DNA of 64,000 bases from Staphylococcus kloosii (GTDB lineage: Bacteria; Bacillota; Bacilli; Staphylococcales; Staphylococcaceae), in NCBI RefSeq assembly GCF_003019255.1, contig NZ_CP027846.1:1302001-1366000 (forward strand), written 5' to 3'. Positions 44,562 to 53,863 of the stretch are shown in pieces. The notes under the pieces were generated by a model. It was given only the letters and a program-made list of their open reading frames with translations, had not been told where the DNA came from and did no database searches. The translations under genes and the position numbers were made by a program. Each line of letters begins with the position of its first letter. The first letter of the stretch is position 1.

Positions 44562-45131
44562 TTAAATTCTATCTTTTAGAGTTTGGCGAGCATCTACCCA
44601 ATTTAAGACATTAATACCAGTTTGATGCTCTTCAATATAAGAACCTTCATTAGAAAAAATAATAATTTTTAAATATAGAAAATCCATAACTGAGTATCCA
44701 ACATTCAGTGCTAATACAAACATAAGATAATGGCCGAATTGCGGGAATAACGATGTTAGATATGCACAAGTTGTAGTAATTACAATGAATGGCATAATTA
44801 AGTCGATACAGAAATAATACTTATTAACCGGCGTATTAACATAAGTGTTATAAAAAGGTACGCGCTTATGTCTTAATAATTTATATTTTTTAAAAGATTT
44901 ATAATAGGGCGATAAAAAGATTAAATGTATCGCTTTATGAATTGGATATAAAATTAAAACGATGATTAAAAATATTAAAAAATAACGATCAGTTAATTTA
45001 GTATCTGAGAAATAACGCATAATTTCGAAACTGACTAGAAAAGTAATAATTGTCGTTACGAAACTTAAGAATGCAATCCTAGGTAGCCCAAAACGCGCGT
45101 TAATATCAATTTGTCGTGAACATAAATACAT
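44562..45131 (-). CDS. DUF3267 family membrane protein
   Basis: 189 residues with about four spans (near 20-38, 48-68, 112-130 and 134-155). A HKAIH motif (about 65-69) in the second span, followed by a basic stretch, matches DUF3267, a family of predicted membrane zinc peptidases in Firmicutes. The usual HExxH is altered to HxxxH, so catalysis is doubtful. AAGGAGATAATG precedes the ATG at 45131. The conserved slot next to prsA is kept in staphylococci. Function unknown. Confidence 0.7.
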   Translation of the reverse strand: MYLCSRQIDINARFGLPRIAFLSFVTTIITFLVSFEIMRYFSDTKLTDRYFLIFLIIVLILYPIHKAIHLIFLSPYYKSFKKYKLLRHKRVPFYNTYVNTPVNKYYFCIDLIMPFIVITTTCAYLTSLFPQFGHYLMFVLALNVGYSVMDFLYLKIIIFSNEGSYIEEHQTGINVLNWVDARQTLKDRI

Positions 45132-45221
45132 ACGTCATTATCTCCTTGCATTCATTTACTGATTCAATATACTTCCGTATTATCTACCTATTTAAACAGT
45201 GCGTCAAGCTAATTTTAATAC

Positions 45222-45301
45222 AAAAAAATAGAGTCGAGAAACAGTGGCATAATAAGACTTTAGGATAGCTATTATCTTATTAAGCAATGACTTCGACTCT
45301 A
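45222..45301 (-). terminator. Terminator-like inverted repeat of the YtxH-like gene
   Basis: TAGAGTCGA (45229-45237) pairs with TCGACTCTA (45293-45301) across a 55-base interior that has its own AATAAGA/TCTTATT pairing. On the minus strand the stem is followed by TTTTTTT. Confidence 0.7.
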
Positions 45302-45316
45302 TTTATAAAAAGGTTA

Positions 45317-45691
45317 TTACTTTTCTTCTTTATCAAATGCGTGACTGATTTCTTCGCCGCGATTTTGTAAGTTCTCAATGTGAGATTGTAAACGTTCAAT
45401 ATTCGGATTGATATCAGATTGAAAGTTGCCAATTAGTTCTTTAACTTCGTCGCCAATTGAGCTACCAAATTCTGTACTTTCAGATTTAATTTGAGATACA
45501 TAGTTAATAATATCATTAACATTTTGTTTAATAGTATTTACTTCACGATTAAGTTCAGATTCTGCACCAGTAGGTTGACCAGCATTGCCAGCAAGTTTTT
45601 GATGGTTTTGCTTTTCTCTATTCATTAGTACAACGCCAACACCAGTAGCTACACCAGCGCCTAGTCCTAATAAAACTTGAGTTGCTTTCAT
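45317..45691 (-). CDS. YtxH-like single-span protein with long helical tail
   Basis: 124 residues; GAGGAG selects the ATG at 45691. An N-terminal glycine-rich span (VLLGLGAGVATGVGVVLM, about 5-22) is followed by a helical, charged, coiled-coil tail (EVNTIKQNVNDIINYVSQI, then NPNIERLQSHIENLQ). This matches the general stress YtxH-like plan and a conserved staphylococcal protein between prsA and hit. Its role is unknown. Confidence 0.7.
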   Translation of the reverse strand: MKATQVLLGLGAGVATGVGVVLMNREKQNHQKLAGNAGQPTGAESELNREVNTIKQNVNDIINYVSQIKSESTEFGSSIGDEVKELIGNFQSDINPNIERLQSHIENLQNRGEEISHAFDKEEK

Positions 45692-45766
45692 ATATATTCT
45701 CCTCATTTCTAATATCTCAATTATTAATATTTTTCCTTACCCTTAAATTATAAGAAGTAAGCATAA

Positions 45767-46192
45767 TTAGTCAAATTGAGCAGCTATTTCTTTTGCAATT
45801 TGAGCTTTTAGCTCATCATTGATTGATTCTTCATGTGTTTCCCATTTATAACCAAAACCATCAGTATCATTTTCATAACGAGGTAAGAAGTGGAAATGGA
45901 GATGGAATACAGATTGGTCTGCAAATTCTCCGTTATTTTGAATGATATTTAAACCGTCTGGATTAAAGGCCTTTTTGATCGCATTAGCAACCTTCGGTAA
46001 TGCTACGCCGATATGTTGCATTGTTTCAGCATCAGTTTCAAAAATATTAGGAGACGCTTTTTTTGGTATGAGTAAAGTATGACCTTTTGTCACTTGTGAA
46101 ATATCTAAAAAAGCATAAACATAGTCATCTTCATATACTTTGAAACTTGGTATTTCTCCTGTAATGATTTTGCTAAAAATTGTTTCAGTCAT
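45767..46192 (-). CDS. HIT family protein (nucleotide hydrolase)
   Basis: 141 residues; AAGGAGTG selects the ATG at 46192. The histidine triad is HLHFHFLP (about 96-103), preceded by ILKKAFNPDGLNIIQNNG-type sequence. CIFSKIITG-like starts are common; here it is IFSKIITGEIPSFKVYE. HIT proteins hydrolyse nucleoside phosphoramidates or act as nucleotide-binding scavengers. It is divergent from ecsA, the same arrangement as Bacillus hit-ecsAB. Confidence 0.92.
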   Translation of the reverse strand: MTETIFSKIITGEIPSFKVYEDDYVYAFLDISQVTKGHTLLIPKKASPNIFETDAETMQHIGVALPKVANAIKKAFNPDGLNIIQNNGEFADQSVFHLHFHFLPRYENDTDGFGYKWETHEESINDELKAQIAKEIAAQFD

Positions 46193-46321
46193 AAAATCTA
46201 CACTCCTTATATTCATCTTATGAACTATTATAGCATTCTATAGTAAACTACGTCATATATCATCTATATGTTTATCACTAAGACGTGATTTTTGATACAA
46301 TATAGTGCATGGAGGTGCCAA

Positions 46322-47059
46322 ATGACAGTAAAAGTTGAAAATTTAACAGGTGGTTATGGTAAAAAACCAATAATTAATGATATCAATTTTGAATTACAAG
46401 CAGGTGAAATAGTCGGCTTAATAGGATTAAATGGTGCTGGTAAAAGTACGACAATCAAACACATGCTGGGTTTATTAACTCCAATGGATGGAAAATTAAC
46501 TATTTCTGGTATCAATATTAATGAAGATGTAGAACAATATAGACGTAAGTTATCTTATATACCAGAATCACCTGTCATATATGATGAATTAACACTAGAA
46601 GAACATATTTATATGACCGCTATGGCATATAATATAAGTAAAGAAACAGCAATGGATCGTGCGCGCCCATTACTAAAAACTTTTCGTTTAGAAGACGAAT
46701 TAAATATTTTTCCGAGCCATTTCTCTAAAGGTATGAAGCAAAAAGTAATGATTATATGTGCATTCATTGTTAACCCGGATTTATACATTATAGATGAACC
46801 GTTTTTAGGTTTAGATCCATTAGGGATTCAATCGATGCTTGATTTAATGGTAGAAAAGAAAAATGAAGATAGAACGGTATTAATGAGCACACATATTTTA
46901 GCTACTGCAGAAAAATATTGCGATCGTTTTATTATTTTAGATAAAGGTAAAATTGTAGCAGTGGGTGATTTAGATACCTTGAGAAAACAAACAGGATTAC
47001 ATGACAAAACATTAGATGAAATATATATTCATGTAACTCAAGGTGGGGAACAATCATGA
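46322..47059 (+). CDS. ecsA: ABC transporter ATP-binding protein EcsA
   Basis: 245 residues from ATG 46322 (GGAGGTG ahead). Walker A GLNGAGKST (about 37-45), signature HFSKGMKQKV (about 138-147), Walker B YIIDEPFLGLDP and H-loop STHIL are present. The signature is SKGMKQ rather than SGGQ, typical of this exporter branch. With EcsB it forms the Ecs transporter, which in Bacillus affects secretion and regulated proteolysis and in S. aureus affects cell physiology and virulence. It overlaps ecsB by four bases (ATGA). Confidence 0.93.
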   Translation: MTVKVENLTGGYGKKPIINDINFELQAGEIVGLIGLNGAGKSTTIKHMLGLLTPMDGKLTISGININEDVEQYRRKLSYIPESPVIYDELTLEEHIYMTAMAYNISKETAMDRARPLLKTFRLEDELNIFPSHFSKGMKQKVMIICAFIVNPDLYIIDEPFLGLDPLGIQSMLDLMVEKKNEDRTVLMSTHILATAEKYCDRFIILDKGKIVAVGDLDTLRKQTGLHDKTLDEIYIHVTQGGEQS

Positions 47060-48279
47060 ATCAGTCAGCACAAGCGCTCTTCAAATCTAGAAAACTAGAA
47101 ATTGCAAAAGAGAAACAGTATTATAATAAATTTGTATTCAACGGTCACTTCGGTATATTTTTACTTATATTACTCGGAGCGTTCATATTGGGTTACGGTC
47201 AGTTTCTAAAGTCTATACCAACAAATTTAAACTTTCCGTTGATCGTAGGTGTCATTTTAGCACTTACATCGTTATTTCCAATCAGAACATTACTAAAAGA
47301 TGCTGATAGACTGTTTTTATTACCTTTTGAAAAGCATATGACGGAATATATGAAACGCAGTTTAAAGTATAGCTACTTTTTACGCTTGCCTATTCAAATA
47401 TTAATGGTAATTATTTTCTTTCCATTATTTTATGTGTTGAACCATCAAACATATATGTTTTATATAATGTTTGCTATTTTGACATTGGTGTATCCATTTA
47501 TTGGATTGATATTAAAGTGGGAATGGTACAAATATAAACTTGAGAGTTGGTCTATTCATTTATTACTATTTATAATTTTTCTTACTGGTTATTATTTAGT
47601 ATTAGAAGTGAAAAGTTTTACCGCGATAACGACAATCATTATTTTAATCGCGCTTATTTATATTATTCGTTATTGTAATAAAAAAGAGCTTTATCCATGG
47701 GAGAAAATGATTGCTTCCGAGGCGCAACATCGAATGAACTATTATAAATTTGTGAATATGTTTACAGATGTTAAGCATTTAAAAGAAACTGCAGTAAGAA
47801 GAAGTTATTTAGACCCATTGTTACGTATTCCAAAGCATAAGCATTTTAATGAAAACTATATGTATTTATTTTTATTTTATAGAAGCTTTATGAGAGGAAA
47901 AGATGCATTTAATATAATCATTAGATTAATAGTTATCGCTTTAATATTGATGATTTGGTTAAATCAAATGTTTATTTCGGCAATTATTGGCGCGTTATTT
48001 ATGTATATTATTATTTTACAGATGGCGCAGTTTTATACACAACAAGCATATGGTTTATGGCCTCAAGTATGGCCAGTACCAGACAGTAAAGTTATAAAAG
48101 GGTATGAACAATTTTTATATCGATTGATGTTAGTGTTAGGCATAATATTTAGTATTGTCTACATTATCATACAGCCAACACAGTTTTATTTTGCTATTTT
48201 ATTCTTTATCGTTGGATGGCTAACGATAAATAGCGTTATTAAGAAATTAAAATATCAAGAAACATTACTTAGAGACTAA
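47056..48279 (+). CDS. ecsB: ABC transporter permease EcsB
   Basis: 407 residues, all helical, with about ten spans in pairs (near 33-50, 58-75, 110-130, 134-152, 165-195, 290-325 and 350-395). The EcsB family opens with ALFKSRKLEIAKEKQYYNKF and has QAYGLWPQVWPVPDSKVIKGYEQF (in part) near 332-355. ATG 47056 overlaps the ecsA stop, so the two are coupled. No ecsC is present. A strong terminator follows. Confidence 0.92.
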   Translation: MNQSAQALFKSRKLEIAKEKQYYNKFVFNGHFGIFLLILLGAFILGYGQFLKSIPTNLNFPLIVGVILALTSLFPIRTLLKDADRLFLLPFEKHMTEYMKRSLKYSYFLRLPIQILMVIIFFPLFYVLNHQTYMFYIMFAILTLVYPFIGLILKWEWYKYKLESWSIHLLLFIIFLTGYYLVLEVKSFTAITTIIILIALIYIIRYCNKKELYPWEKMIASEAQHRMNYYKFVNMFTDVKHLKETAVRRSYLDPLLRIPKHKHFNENYMYLFLFYRSFMRGKDAFNIIIRLIVIALILMIWLNQMFISAIIGALFMYIIILQMAQFYTQQAYGLWPQVWPVPDSKVIKGYEQFLYRLMLVLGIIFSIVYIIIQPTQFYFAILFFIVGWLTINSVIKKLKYQETLLRD

Positions 48280-48336
48280 AAAAGTGGTTATTCTGATTTA
48301 AGCGTGTGACGCCGTAATCATGAATAACCACTTTTC
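48280..48336 (+). terminator. Bidirectional terminator between ecsB and traP
   Basis: AAAAGTGGTTATTC (48280-48293) is perfectly complementary to GAATAACCACTTTT (48322-48335). Confidence 0.88.
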
Positions 48337-48343
48337 ATTGTCT

Positions 48344-48847
48344 TTAATTGTCATCAATTGGATATAAGAAACGTTCGAAGTAAGTTGAAAATTGACCACT
48401 AGAACCGAAAAATTGACTTAATGATAGTTTGTCAAAGTGATTGTTAAATAGAGTGGAATTTTTAAAAGTTTCGTAAGTACTTCGTGAACTGAAACCAAAA
48501 TAAATTTTATAAGTTAAGCCTTCAACAGGTTTTAAGAAGCGATAAGACTTAAATCCAGCAAATTGTGAGAAATCTGCTGATATACCTAATATTGTTTTTT
48601 CTAATTGATATGCATGATCGTCAGTAGTTGGAATGAATAGAACTGCATAAAAATTATCTTTATTTAATTCGCCTTCTGATTCTATAACATCATAAACAAT
48701 AGGTTCTTTTAAAACTGTAGTATCATCAGTTTCTTCTATTATTACTGATGAATCAGAAGTTGAAAACTGTAATAAATCATGGTCTGGGTTGTTAATTCTA
48801 ATTTGATTTAAGTAACCAAAAGTACCATATGAAGCATACAATTTCAT
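48344..48847 (-). CDS. traP: TRAP / HmoB-like protein
   Basis: 167 residues, exactly the length of S. aureus TRAP. AAGGGGGA selects the ATG at 48847. The first ~60 residues (MKLYASYGTFGYLNQIRINN) and a C-terminal ABM-type domain (about 70-167, with FAGFKSYRFLKP) match the TRAP/HmoB family. TRAP was first proposed as a target of RNAIII-activating protein in quorum sensing; later work questioned this, and the fold resembles haem-degrading HmoB. Location next to hemEHY agrees with a haem link. Confidence 0.9.
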   Translation of the reverse strand: MKLYASYGTFGYLNQIRINNPDHDLLQFSTSDSSVIIEETDDTTVLKEPIVYDVIESEGELNKDNFYAVLFIPTTDDHAYQLEKTILGISADFSQFAGFKSYRFLKPVEGLTYKIYFGFSSRSTYETFKNSTLFNNHFDKLSLSQFFGSSGQFSTYFERFLYPIDDN

Positions 48848-49080
48848 AATTTCTTTATCCCCCTTAGTTAATAAGCATGTGTTAAAGATTATAACAAAAA
48901 AGGTATATACACAATACACTTATTTAATTATTTTAAAAATTATGCTTTGTCAATATTATAATAGATTTAAAAAAGAAAACAATAGCCAAAACAATTGTAT
49001 TTTTACAATTTAAACAGTATGGCATTTTTATGACATTTAAGCAGAAAAAAATACGGCGAGCCGTGCAATATGATATTATA

Positions 49081-49098
49081 AATAAGAATGATTATAAT
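49081..49098 (+). promoter_or_regulatory. Possible Fur/PerR-like operator before hemE
   Basis: AATAAGAATGATTATAAT contains the AATGATTAT core of Fur/PerR boxes and overlaps the region just downstream of a TATTATAAAT -10 candidate (about 49074). It is a partial match only. Confidence 0.3.
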
Positions 49099-49114
49099 GT
49101 AGGAGGATTTAACG

Positions 49115-50149
49115 GTGCATAATAAAAATAATACAATACTTAATATGATAAAAGGTCAACATGTTGACCACACACCGGTATGGTTTATGCGTCAGGCAGG
49201 AAGGTCGCAACCCGAGTATAGAAAACTAAAAGAAAAATATTCTTTATTTGAGATAACACATCAACCTGAGTTATGTGCATACGTTACGCATTTACCTGTC
49301 GATAATTATAATACTGACGCTGCAGTATTGTATAAAGACATTATGACACCACTACAACCAATCGGTGTAGATGTGGAAATTCAATCTGGTATAGGTCCAG
49401 TAATTCATAATCCTATTAAGTCACTTAGTGATGTTGAAAAATTAAACGATATAGATCCAAAAAGAGACGTACCATATGTATTAGATACGATTAAATTATT
49501 AACGACTGAAAAATTAAACGTACCATTAATTGGTTTTACTGGTGCACCATTTACATTAGCTAGTTATATGATTGAAGGTGGACCTTCAAAAAATTATAAT
49601 TTCACAAAAGCTATGATGTATAGTGATGAACAAACATGGTTCGCTTTAATGGATCATTTGGTTAATATATCAATTTCATATGTAGTAGCTCAAATCGAAG
49701 CAGGTGCTGAATTAATTCAAGTGTTTGACTCATGGGTGGGTGCACTAAATGTACAAGACTATGAATATTATATAAAACCTGCGATGACTAAATTAATTTC
49801 TGGAATTAAGGCACAATATGACGTACCTGTTATTTTATTTGGTGTTGGCGCTAGTCATTTAGTTAATCAATGGAATAGCTTACCAATAGACGTCTTAGGG
49901 CTAGACTGGAGATTATCTATTAAAGAAGCAAGTGACTTAAATATCACAAAAACGTTGCAAGGTAATTTAGATCCATCTTTATTACTTGCACCATGGGATG
50001 TCATAGAAAGTAGATTAAAAGATATTTTAGATCAAGGAATGAATTACGGGCAACACATATTTAACTTAGGTCATGGTGTTTTTCCTGAAGTAAAACCTGA
50101 AACACTAAGAAAAGTGACAGAATTTGTACACAATTATACCCGTCGATAA
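49115..50149 (+). CDS. hemE: Uroporphyrinogen decarboxylase
   Basis: 344 residues with GTG start at 49115 after AGGAGGA. It removes four carboxyls from uroporphyrinogen III to give coproporphyrinogen III. Signatures: PVWFMRQAGRSQPEYR (about 22-37) and GFTGAPFTLASYMIEGG (about 138-154), with the conserved active-site Asp in DAAVLYKDIMTPL. First gene of the hemE-hemH-hemY set for the coproporphyrin-dependent haem route of Firmicutes. 68 bases separate it from hemH. Confidence 0.95.
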   Translation: MHNKNNTILNMIKGQHVDHTPVWFMRQAGRSQPEYRKLKEKYSLFEITHQPELCAYVTHLPVDNYNTDAAVLYKDIMTPLQPIGVDVEIQSGIGPVIHNPIKSLSDVEKLNDIDPKRDVPYVLDTIKLLTTEKLNVPLIGFTGAPFTLASYMIEGGPSKNYNFTKAMMYSDEQTWFALMDHLVNISISYVVAQIEAGAELIQVFDSWVGALNVQDYEYYIKPAMTKLISGIKAQYDVPVILFGVGASHLVNQWNSLPIDVLGLDWRLSIKEASDLNITKTLQGNLDPSLLLAPWDVIESRLKDILDQGMNYGQHIFNLGHGVFPEVKPETLRKVTEFVHNYTRR

Positions 50150-50217
50150 AGGGTATAATCTAATTAATGAGTAATGGTGAACGAATTTTTTAAGTTTAAT
50201 ACAAAGGATGATAAAGC

Positions 50218-51141
50218 ATGGTAAAAACAGTAGGACTATTGGTTATGGCTTATGGTACTCCATATAAAGAGAGCGACATTGAAGATTATTATACAGATAT
50301 TAGACGTGGTAAAAGACCAACAGATGCTGAATTACAAGATTTAAAAGATAGATATGAATTTATCGGGGGACTATCTCCTTTAGCTGGTATGACTGATAAA
50401 CAAGCGGAAGCTCTACGAGATGCGTTAAATGAAACTTATGAAGACGTAGAATTCAAACTATATCTTGGACTAAAACACATTACGCCTTATATAGAAGAGG
50501 GCGTTAAACAAATGCATGATGATGGTATAGAAGAAGCTGTAACCGTCGTTTTAGCGCCACATTTTTCTAATTTCTCTGTAGGTTCGTATAATAAAAGAGC
50601 AAAAGAAGAAGCGGATAAATATGGTATTAAATTAACGCACGTAGAACATTATTATCATCAAGAAAAATTCCTTCAATATTGGACACAAAAAGTTAATGAA
50701 ACGTTAAATGAAATTCCAGAAGATGAACATGACGATACAGTTTTAGTAGTATCTGCACATAGTTTGCCAAAAGGTATGATTGAAAAATCAAATGACCCTT
50801 ATCCTAATGAATTACACGAAACAGCAAAATTATTATCTTCACGTTCAAATATTAAACACGTCGCAGAAGGTTGGCAATCAGAAGGTAATACGGGCACACC
50901 ATGGTTAGGACCAGATGTTCAAGATCTAACACGTGAATTATATAAAGAACATGGATATAAAAACTTTATTTATACGCCAGTTGGCTTTGTATGTGAACAT
51001 TTAGAAGTTTTATATGATAATGATTACGAATGTAAAGTAGTCTGTGACGAAATTGGTGCTAATTATTATCGACCAGCAATGCCAGATACTGATCCATTGT
51101 TTATTGGTGCCATCGTTGATGAAATTAAAAAATTATTTTAA
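50218..51141 (+). CDS. hemH: Coproporphyrin III ferrochelatase (CpfC/HemH)
   Basis: 307 residues, the usual length of the monomeric Firmicutes enzyme. It inserts iron into coproporphyrin III. Conserved: GLLVMAYGTPYKESDIEDYY, GGLSPLAG (about 50-57), the HFSNFSVGSY pocket (about 116-125), and the catalytic His in VVSAHSLPKGM (about 178-188) with Glu in PVGFVCEHLEVLYDND (about 257-272). No C-terminal extension or [2Fe-2S] ligands. AAAGGATGATAAAGC precedes ATG 50218. hemY begins 18 bases after its stop. Confidence 0.95.
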   Translation: MVKTVGLLVMAYGTPYKESDIEDYYTDIRRGKRPTDAELQDLKDRYEFIGGLSPLAGMTDKQAEALRDALNETYEDVEFKLYLGLKHITPYIEEGVKQMHDDGIEEAVTVVLAPHFSNFSVGSYNKRAKEEADKYGIKLTHVEHYYHQEKFLQYWTQKVNETLNEIPEDEHDDTVLVVSAHSLPKGMIEKSNDPYPNELHETAKLLSSRSNIKHVAEGWQSEGNTGTPWLGPDVQDLTRELYKEHGYKNFIYTPVGFVCEHLEVLYDNDYECKVVCDEIGANYYRPAMPDTDPLFIGAIVDEIKKLF

Positions 51142-51159
51142 GAGGTAGCGTGATTTTTA

Positions 51160-52554
51160 GTGGCTAAAAGTGTTGCAATAATTGGAGCGGGTATTACCGG
51201 TTTATCAAGCGCATATTTTATAAAAAAGCAAAATCCTAATATTGATGTAACTATTTACGAAGCTACAGATAGAGCTGGAGGAAAAATTCAAACATATAGA
51301 AAAGATGGCTATACAATTGAATTAGGTCCAGAATCTTATTTAGGCCGTAAAAAAATTATGACTGATGTAGCAGAAGAAATAGGGTTAAAAGATGACTTGA
51401 TAACCAATCAAACAGGGCAATCTTATATTTATGCTAAAAATAAACTTTATCCAATCCCGGGTGGCTCTATTATGGGCATTCCTACAGACATTAAACCATT
51501 TATTTCTACAAAACTTATTTCGTTAAAAGGTAAGTTAAGAGCAGGTTTAGATTTAATTAAAAAACCGACAAAAATGAATGAAGATATTTCGGTAGGTGCT
51601 TTTTTTAGAGACAGACTCGGTGATGAAGTCTTAGAAAATTTAATAGAGCCATTAATGGGTGGTATCTATGGAACTAACATTGATGACTTAAGTTTAATGA
51701 GTACCTTCCCAGAATTCAAAAAGCGTGAAGAACAATTTGGCAGTTTAATTAAAGGCATGAAACATGAAAAAGAACAACGTATGAAGCAGCGTCAATTATA
51801 CCCAGGCTCTCCAAAAGGGCAATTTAAACAATTTCGACATGGTCTAAGTTCTTTTATCGAATATCTGACAGAATATGTAGAAAATAAAGGCGTTAAGATT
51901 AAATATAATACAGCTATAGATGATGTTATCGTGTCCCAACAAAATTATAAATTGATTATTGGAGACGACAGTAAAACATATGATGGCATTATAATTGCTA
52001 CACCACATGAAGTATTCATGAACTGGTTTAAGGAAGATCCAGCGTTAGATTATTTTAAAACGATGCAATCTACAACAGTAGCCACTGTCGTAATGGCATT
52101 TGATGAACAGAATATTGAAAACACGTATGAAGGTACAGGATTTGTTATTGCACGTACAAGTAATACTAATATTACCGCATGTACTTGGACAAGTAAGAAG
52201 TGGCCATTTACAACGCCTGAGGGTAAAGTGCTAATACGTGCTTACGTAGGTAAACCCGGAGATACGGTAGTCGAAGAGCACACTGATTCCGAAATCGTTA
52301 ACATTGTTAGAAATGATTTGAGTAAGATGATGAAGTTTTACGGTGATCCAGATTTTAGTATCGTAAATAGATTACCTCATAGTATGCCACAATATCATGT
52401 TGGTCATATAAATAAAATTAAAGAGATACAAGAGCACATTGCTACAACATATCCGAGATTACGTATTACTGGTGCGCCGTTTGAAGCGGTTGGCTTACCA
52501 GACTGTGTTGCTCAAGCTCAAGAATCTGTTGAAAGTATGTTAGTTGAATTATAA
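51160..52554 (+). CDS. hemY: Coproporphyrinogen III oxidase (CgoX/HemY)
   Basis: 464 residues. GTG 51160 follows AGAGGTAG. It oxidises coproporphyrinogen III to coproporphyrin III with FAD and oxygen. The N-terminal dinucleotide fold AIIGAGITGLSSAYF (about 5-19) with EATDRAGGKIQT (about 34-45), then ELGPESYLG, and C-terminal ITGAPFEAVGLPDCVAQAQE complete the FAD site. It is water-soluble, unlike mitochondrial PPOX. Last gene of hemEHY; a terminator follows at 52562. Confidence 0.95.
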   Translation: MAKSVAIIGAGITGLSSAYFIKKQNPNIDVTIYEATDRAGGKIQTYRKDGYTIELGPESYLGRKKIMTDVAEEIGLKDDLITNQTGQSYIYAKNKLYPIPGGSIMGIPTDIKPFISTKLISLKGKLRAGLDLIKKPTKMNEDISVGAFFRDRLGDEVLENLIEPLMGGIYGTNIDDLSLMSTFPEFKKREEQFGSLIKGMKHEKEQRMKQRQLYPGSPKGQFKQFRHGLSSFIEYLTEYVENKGVKIKYNTAIDDVIVSQQNYKLIIGDDSKTYDGIIIATPHEVFMNWFKEDPALDYFKTMQSTTVATVVMAFDEQNIENTYEGTGFVIARTSNTNITACTWTSKKWPFTTPEGKVLIRAYVGKPGDTVVEEHTDSEIVNIVRNDLSKMMKFYGDPDFSIVNRLPHSMPQYHVGHINKIKEIQEHIATTYPRLRITGAPFEAVGLPDCVAQAQESVESMLVEL

Positions 52555-52561
52555 AAAATAT

Positions 52562-52612
52562 AGTTGAGGTGTGCATATATGCCATAAGGTATGTATGCAA
52601 CTTCAACTTTTT
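52562..52612 (+). terminator. Terminator after hemY
   Basis: AGTTGAGGT(G)TGCATA (52562-52577) pairs with TATGCA...TTCAACT-type sequence ending at 52608, with one bulge, followed by TTTTT. Confidence 0.7.
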
Positions 52613-52633
52613 AATATAAATGAGGTGAAAGAT

Positions 52634-53191
52634 ATGACAGATATCGTTATTGTACATTCAAAACTAGGGGATGCAACGAATCATTGGTATGACTGGTTAC
52701 GTAATAATTTACAATTGGAAGGTTATAACGTTACATTGTTTGATATGGCAGATGCCTATTCTAAGCCATTAAAAGCTTGGGTAAAAGCAATGGACGAACA
52801 AGTTAGCATAAGTAAAAATGATACATATTTTATTACTCATGGTTATGGCACATTGGCTGCACTTAAATATTTAGAGTTACAAGAAATAGATCCTATAGAA
52901 GGTGTATTTATTATTTCTGGTTTTAAAGAAGATGCAACAGCTATTGATGACAATTTATCTGTAAATAATGAGAAGTTTGACTATGAAAATATTAAAAACA
53001 AAGCACAACAATTTTATGGTTTATGCGCAAAAGACGATAAATATATTTCATATAAAGAAACACAACGCCTAATGGATATTTTGAATGGTAAATGTAAAGT
53101 TACGTCTTACGGTGGTCATTTTATAGATGAAGATGGGTTCTCAACATTTATTACGTTACAAGAAAACATTCAAAAAATAATGGCTAAATAA
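52634..53191 (+). CDS. RBBP9/YdeN-like alpha/beta hydrolase
   Basis: 185 residues from ATG 52634 (GAGGTGAAAG ahead). The order is the RBBP9/YdeN family: VHSKLGDATNHWYDWLRNNL (about 6-25), THGYGTLAALKYL (about 71-83; the family nucleophile elbow is GHSxG) and a C-terminal GGHFIDEDGF. The nucleophile Ser of the GHSLG motif is replaced by GYGT here, so serine-hydrolase catalysis may be lost. A conserved Asp/His pair remains. It lies between hemY and the tRNA cluster. Confidence 0.8.
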   Translation: MTDIVIVHSKLGDATNHWYDWLRNNLQLEGYNVTLFDMADAYSKPLKAWVKAMDEQVSISKNDTYFITHGYGTLAALKYLELQEIDPIEGVFIISGFKEDATAIDDNLSVNNEKFDYENIKNKAQQFYGLCAKDDKYISYKETQRLMDILNGKCKVTSYGGHFIDEDGFSTFITLQENIQKIMAK

Positions 53192-53451
53192 AGGGAGGGG
53201 GCTCTTGAATTTCAAAAATGGGAATGAAGTGAGGGGATGTTTGAGCGTTATATGGGGGTTTTTGGATTAAAATTAATATAAATTCATCACTAAAATTAAA
53301 ATATTATTGTTATAATCCTTTTTTACACTAAAAAGTTCAGGGAAGTTATTGACTATAGTACAGAAAATTAATATACTTAAAAAGGCTTAAAAAACAGTCG
53401 CGTTTTGCAAGTAACAAGTTGAAATTAAACGTTTTTGTTAACAAATAGTTC
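53192..53451. other. Intergenic region before tRNA cluster
   Basis: About 260 bases without a coding frame. It starts with G-rich AGGGAGGGGG and GAGGGGATG stretches. No clear hairpin terminator follows the hydrolase gene. The tRNA promoter lies at its right end. Confidence 0.4.
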
Positions 53452-53481
53452 TTGACTTGATAGTGATAAACATGGTAAGAT
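53452..53481 (+). promoter_or_regulatory. Promoter of the tRNA cluster
   Basis: TTGACT (53452-53457), 18 bases, TAAGAT (53476-53481), about 40 bases before the first tRNA. Confidence 0.6.
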
Positions 53482-53520
53482 AATTTGGTAAGCCAATCGT
53501 AAAGAATTTAATATTATTAC

Positions 53521-53594
<74 letters not shown>

Positions 53595-53606
53595 TTACAT
53601 ATTTTT

Positions 53607-53682
53607 GGTCTCGTAGTGTAGCGGTTAACACGCCTGCCTGTCACGCAGGAGATCGCGGGTTCGATTCCCGTCGAGACCGCCA
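53607..53682 (+). tRNA. tRNA-Asp (GTC)
   Basis: Acceptor GGTCTCG/CGAGACC, anticodon GTC in GCCTGTCACGC, discriminator G, and CCA encoded (53680-53682). Confidence 0.97.
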
Positions 53683-53686
53683 TTAT

Positions 53687-53759
53687 GGTTCAGTAGCTCA
53701 GTTGGTAGAGCAATGGATTGAAGCTCCATGTGTCGGCAGTTCGACTCTGTCCTGAACCA
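53687..53759 (+). tRNA. tRNA-Phe (GAA)
   Basis: Acceptor GGTTCAG/CTGAACC, anticodon GAA in GATTGAAGCTC, discriminator A, no encoded CCA. Confidence 0.97.
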
Positions 53760-53773
53760 TTACTTTTAACTTT

Positions 53774-53850
53774 GGCGGTTGTGGCGAAGTGGTTAACGCA
53801 TCGGATTGTGGTTCCGACATTCGTGGGTTCGATTCCCATCAACCGCCCCA
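53774..53850 (+). tRNA. tRNA-His (GTG)
   Basis: Anticodon GTG in GATTGTGGTTC. The extra 5' G (-1) pairs with C73; CCA is encoded at 53848-53850. Confidence 0.97.
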
Positions 53851-53863
53851 TAATCGTTAACTA

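Noticed and set aside
53192..53520. rRNA or extra tRNA before the cluster
   Set aside because: No 5S/16S motifs and no cloverleaf; only the cluster promoter is seen.
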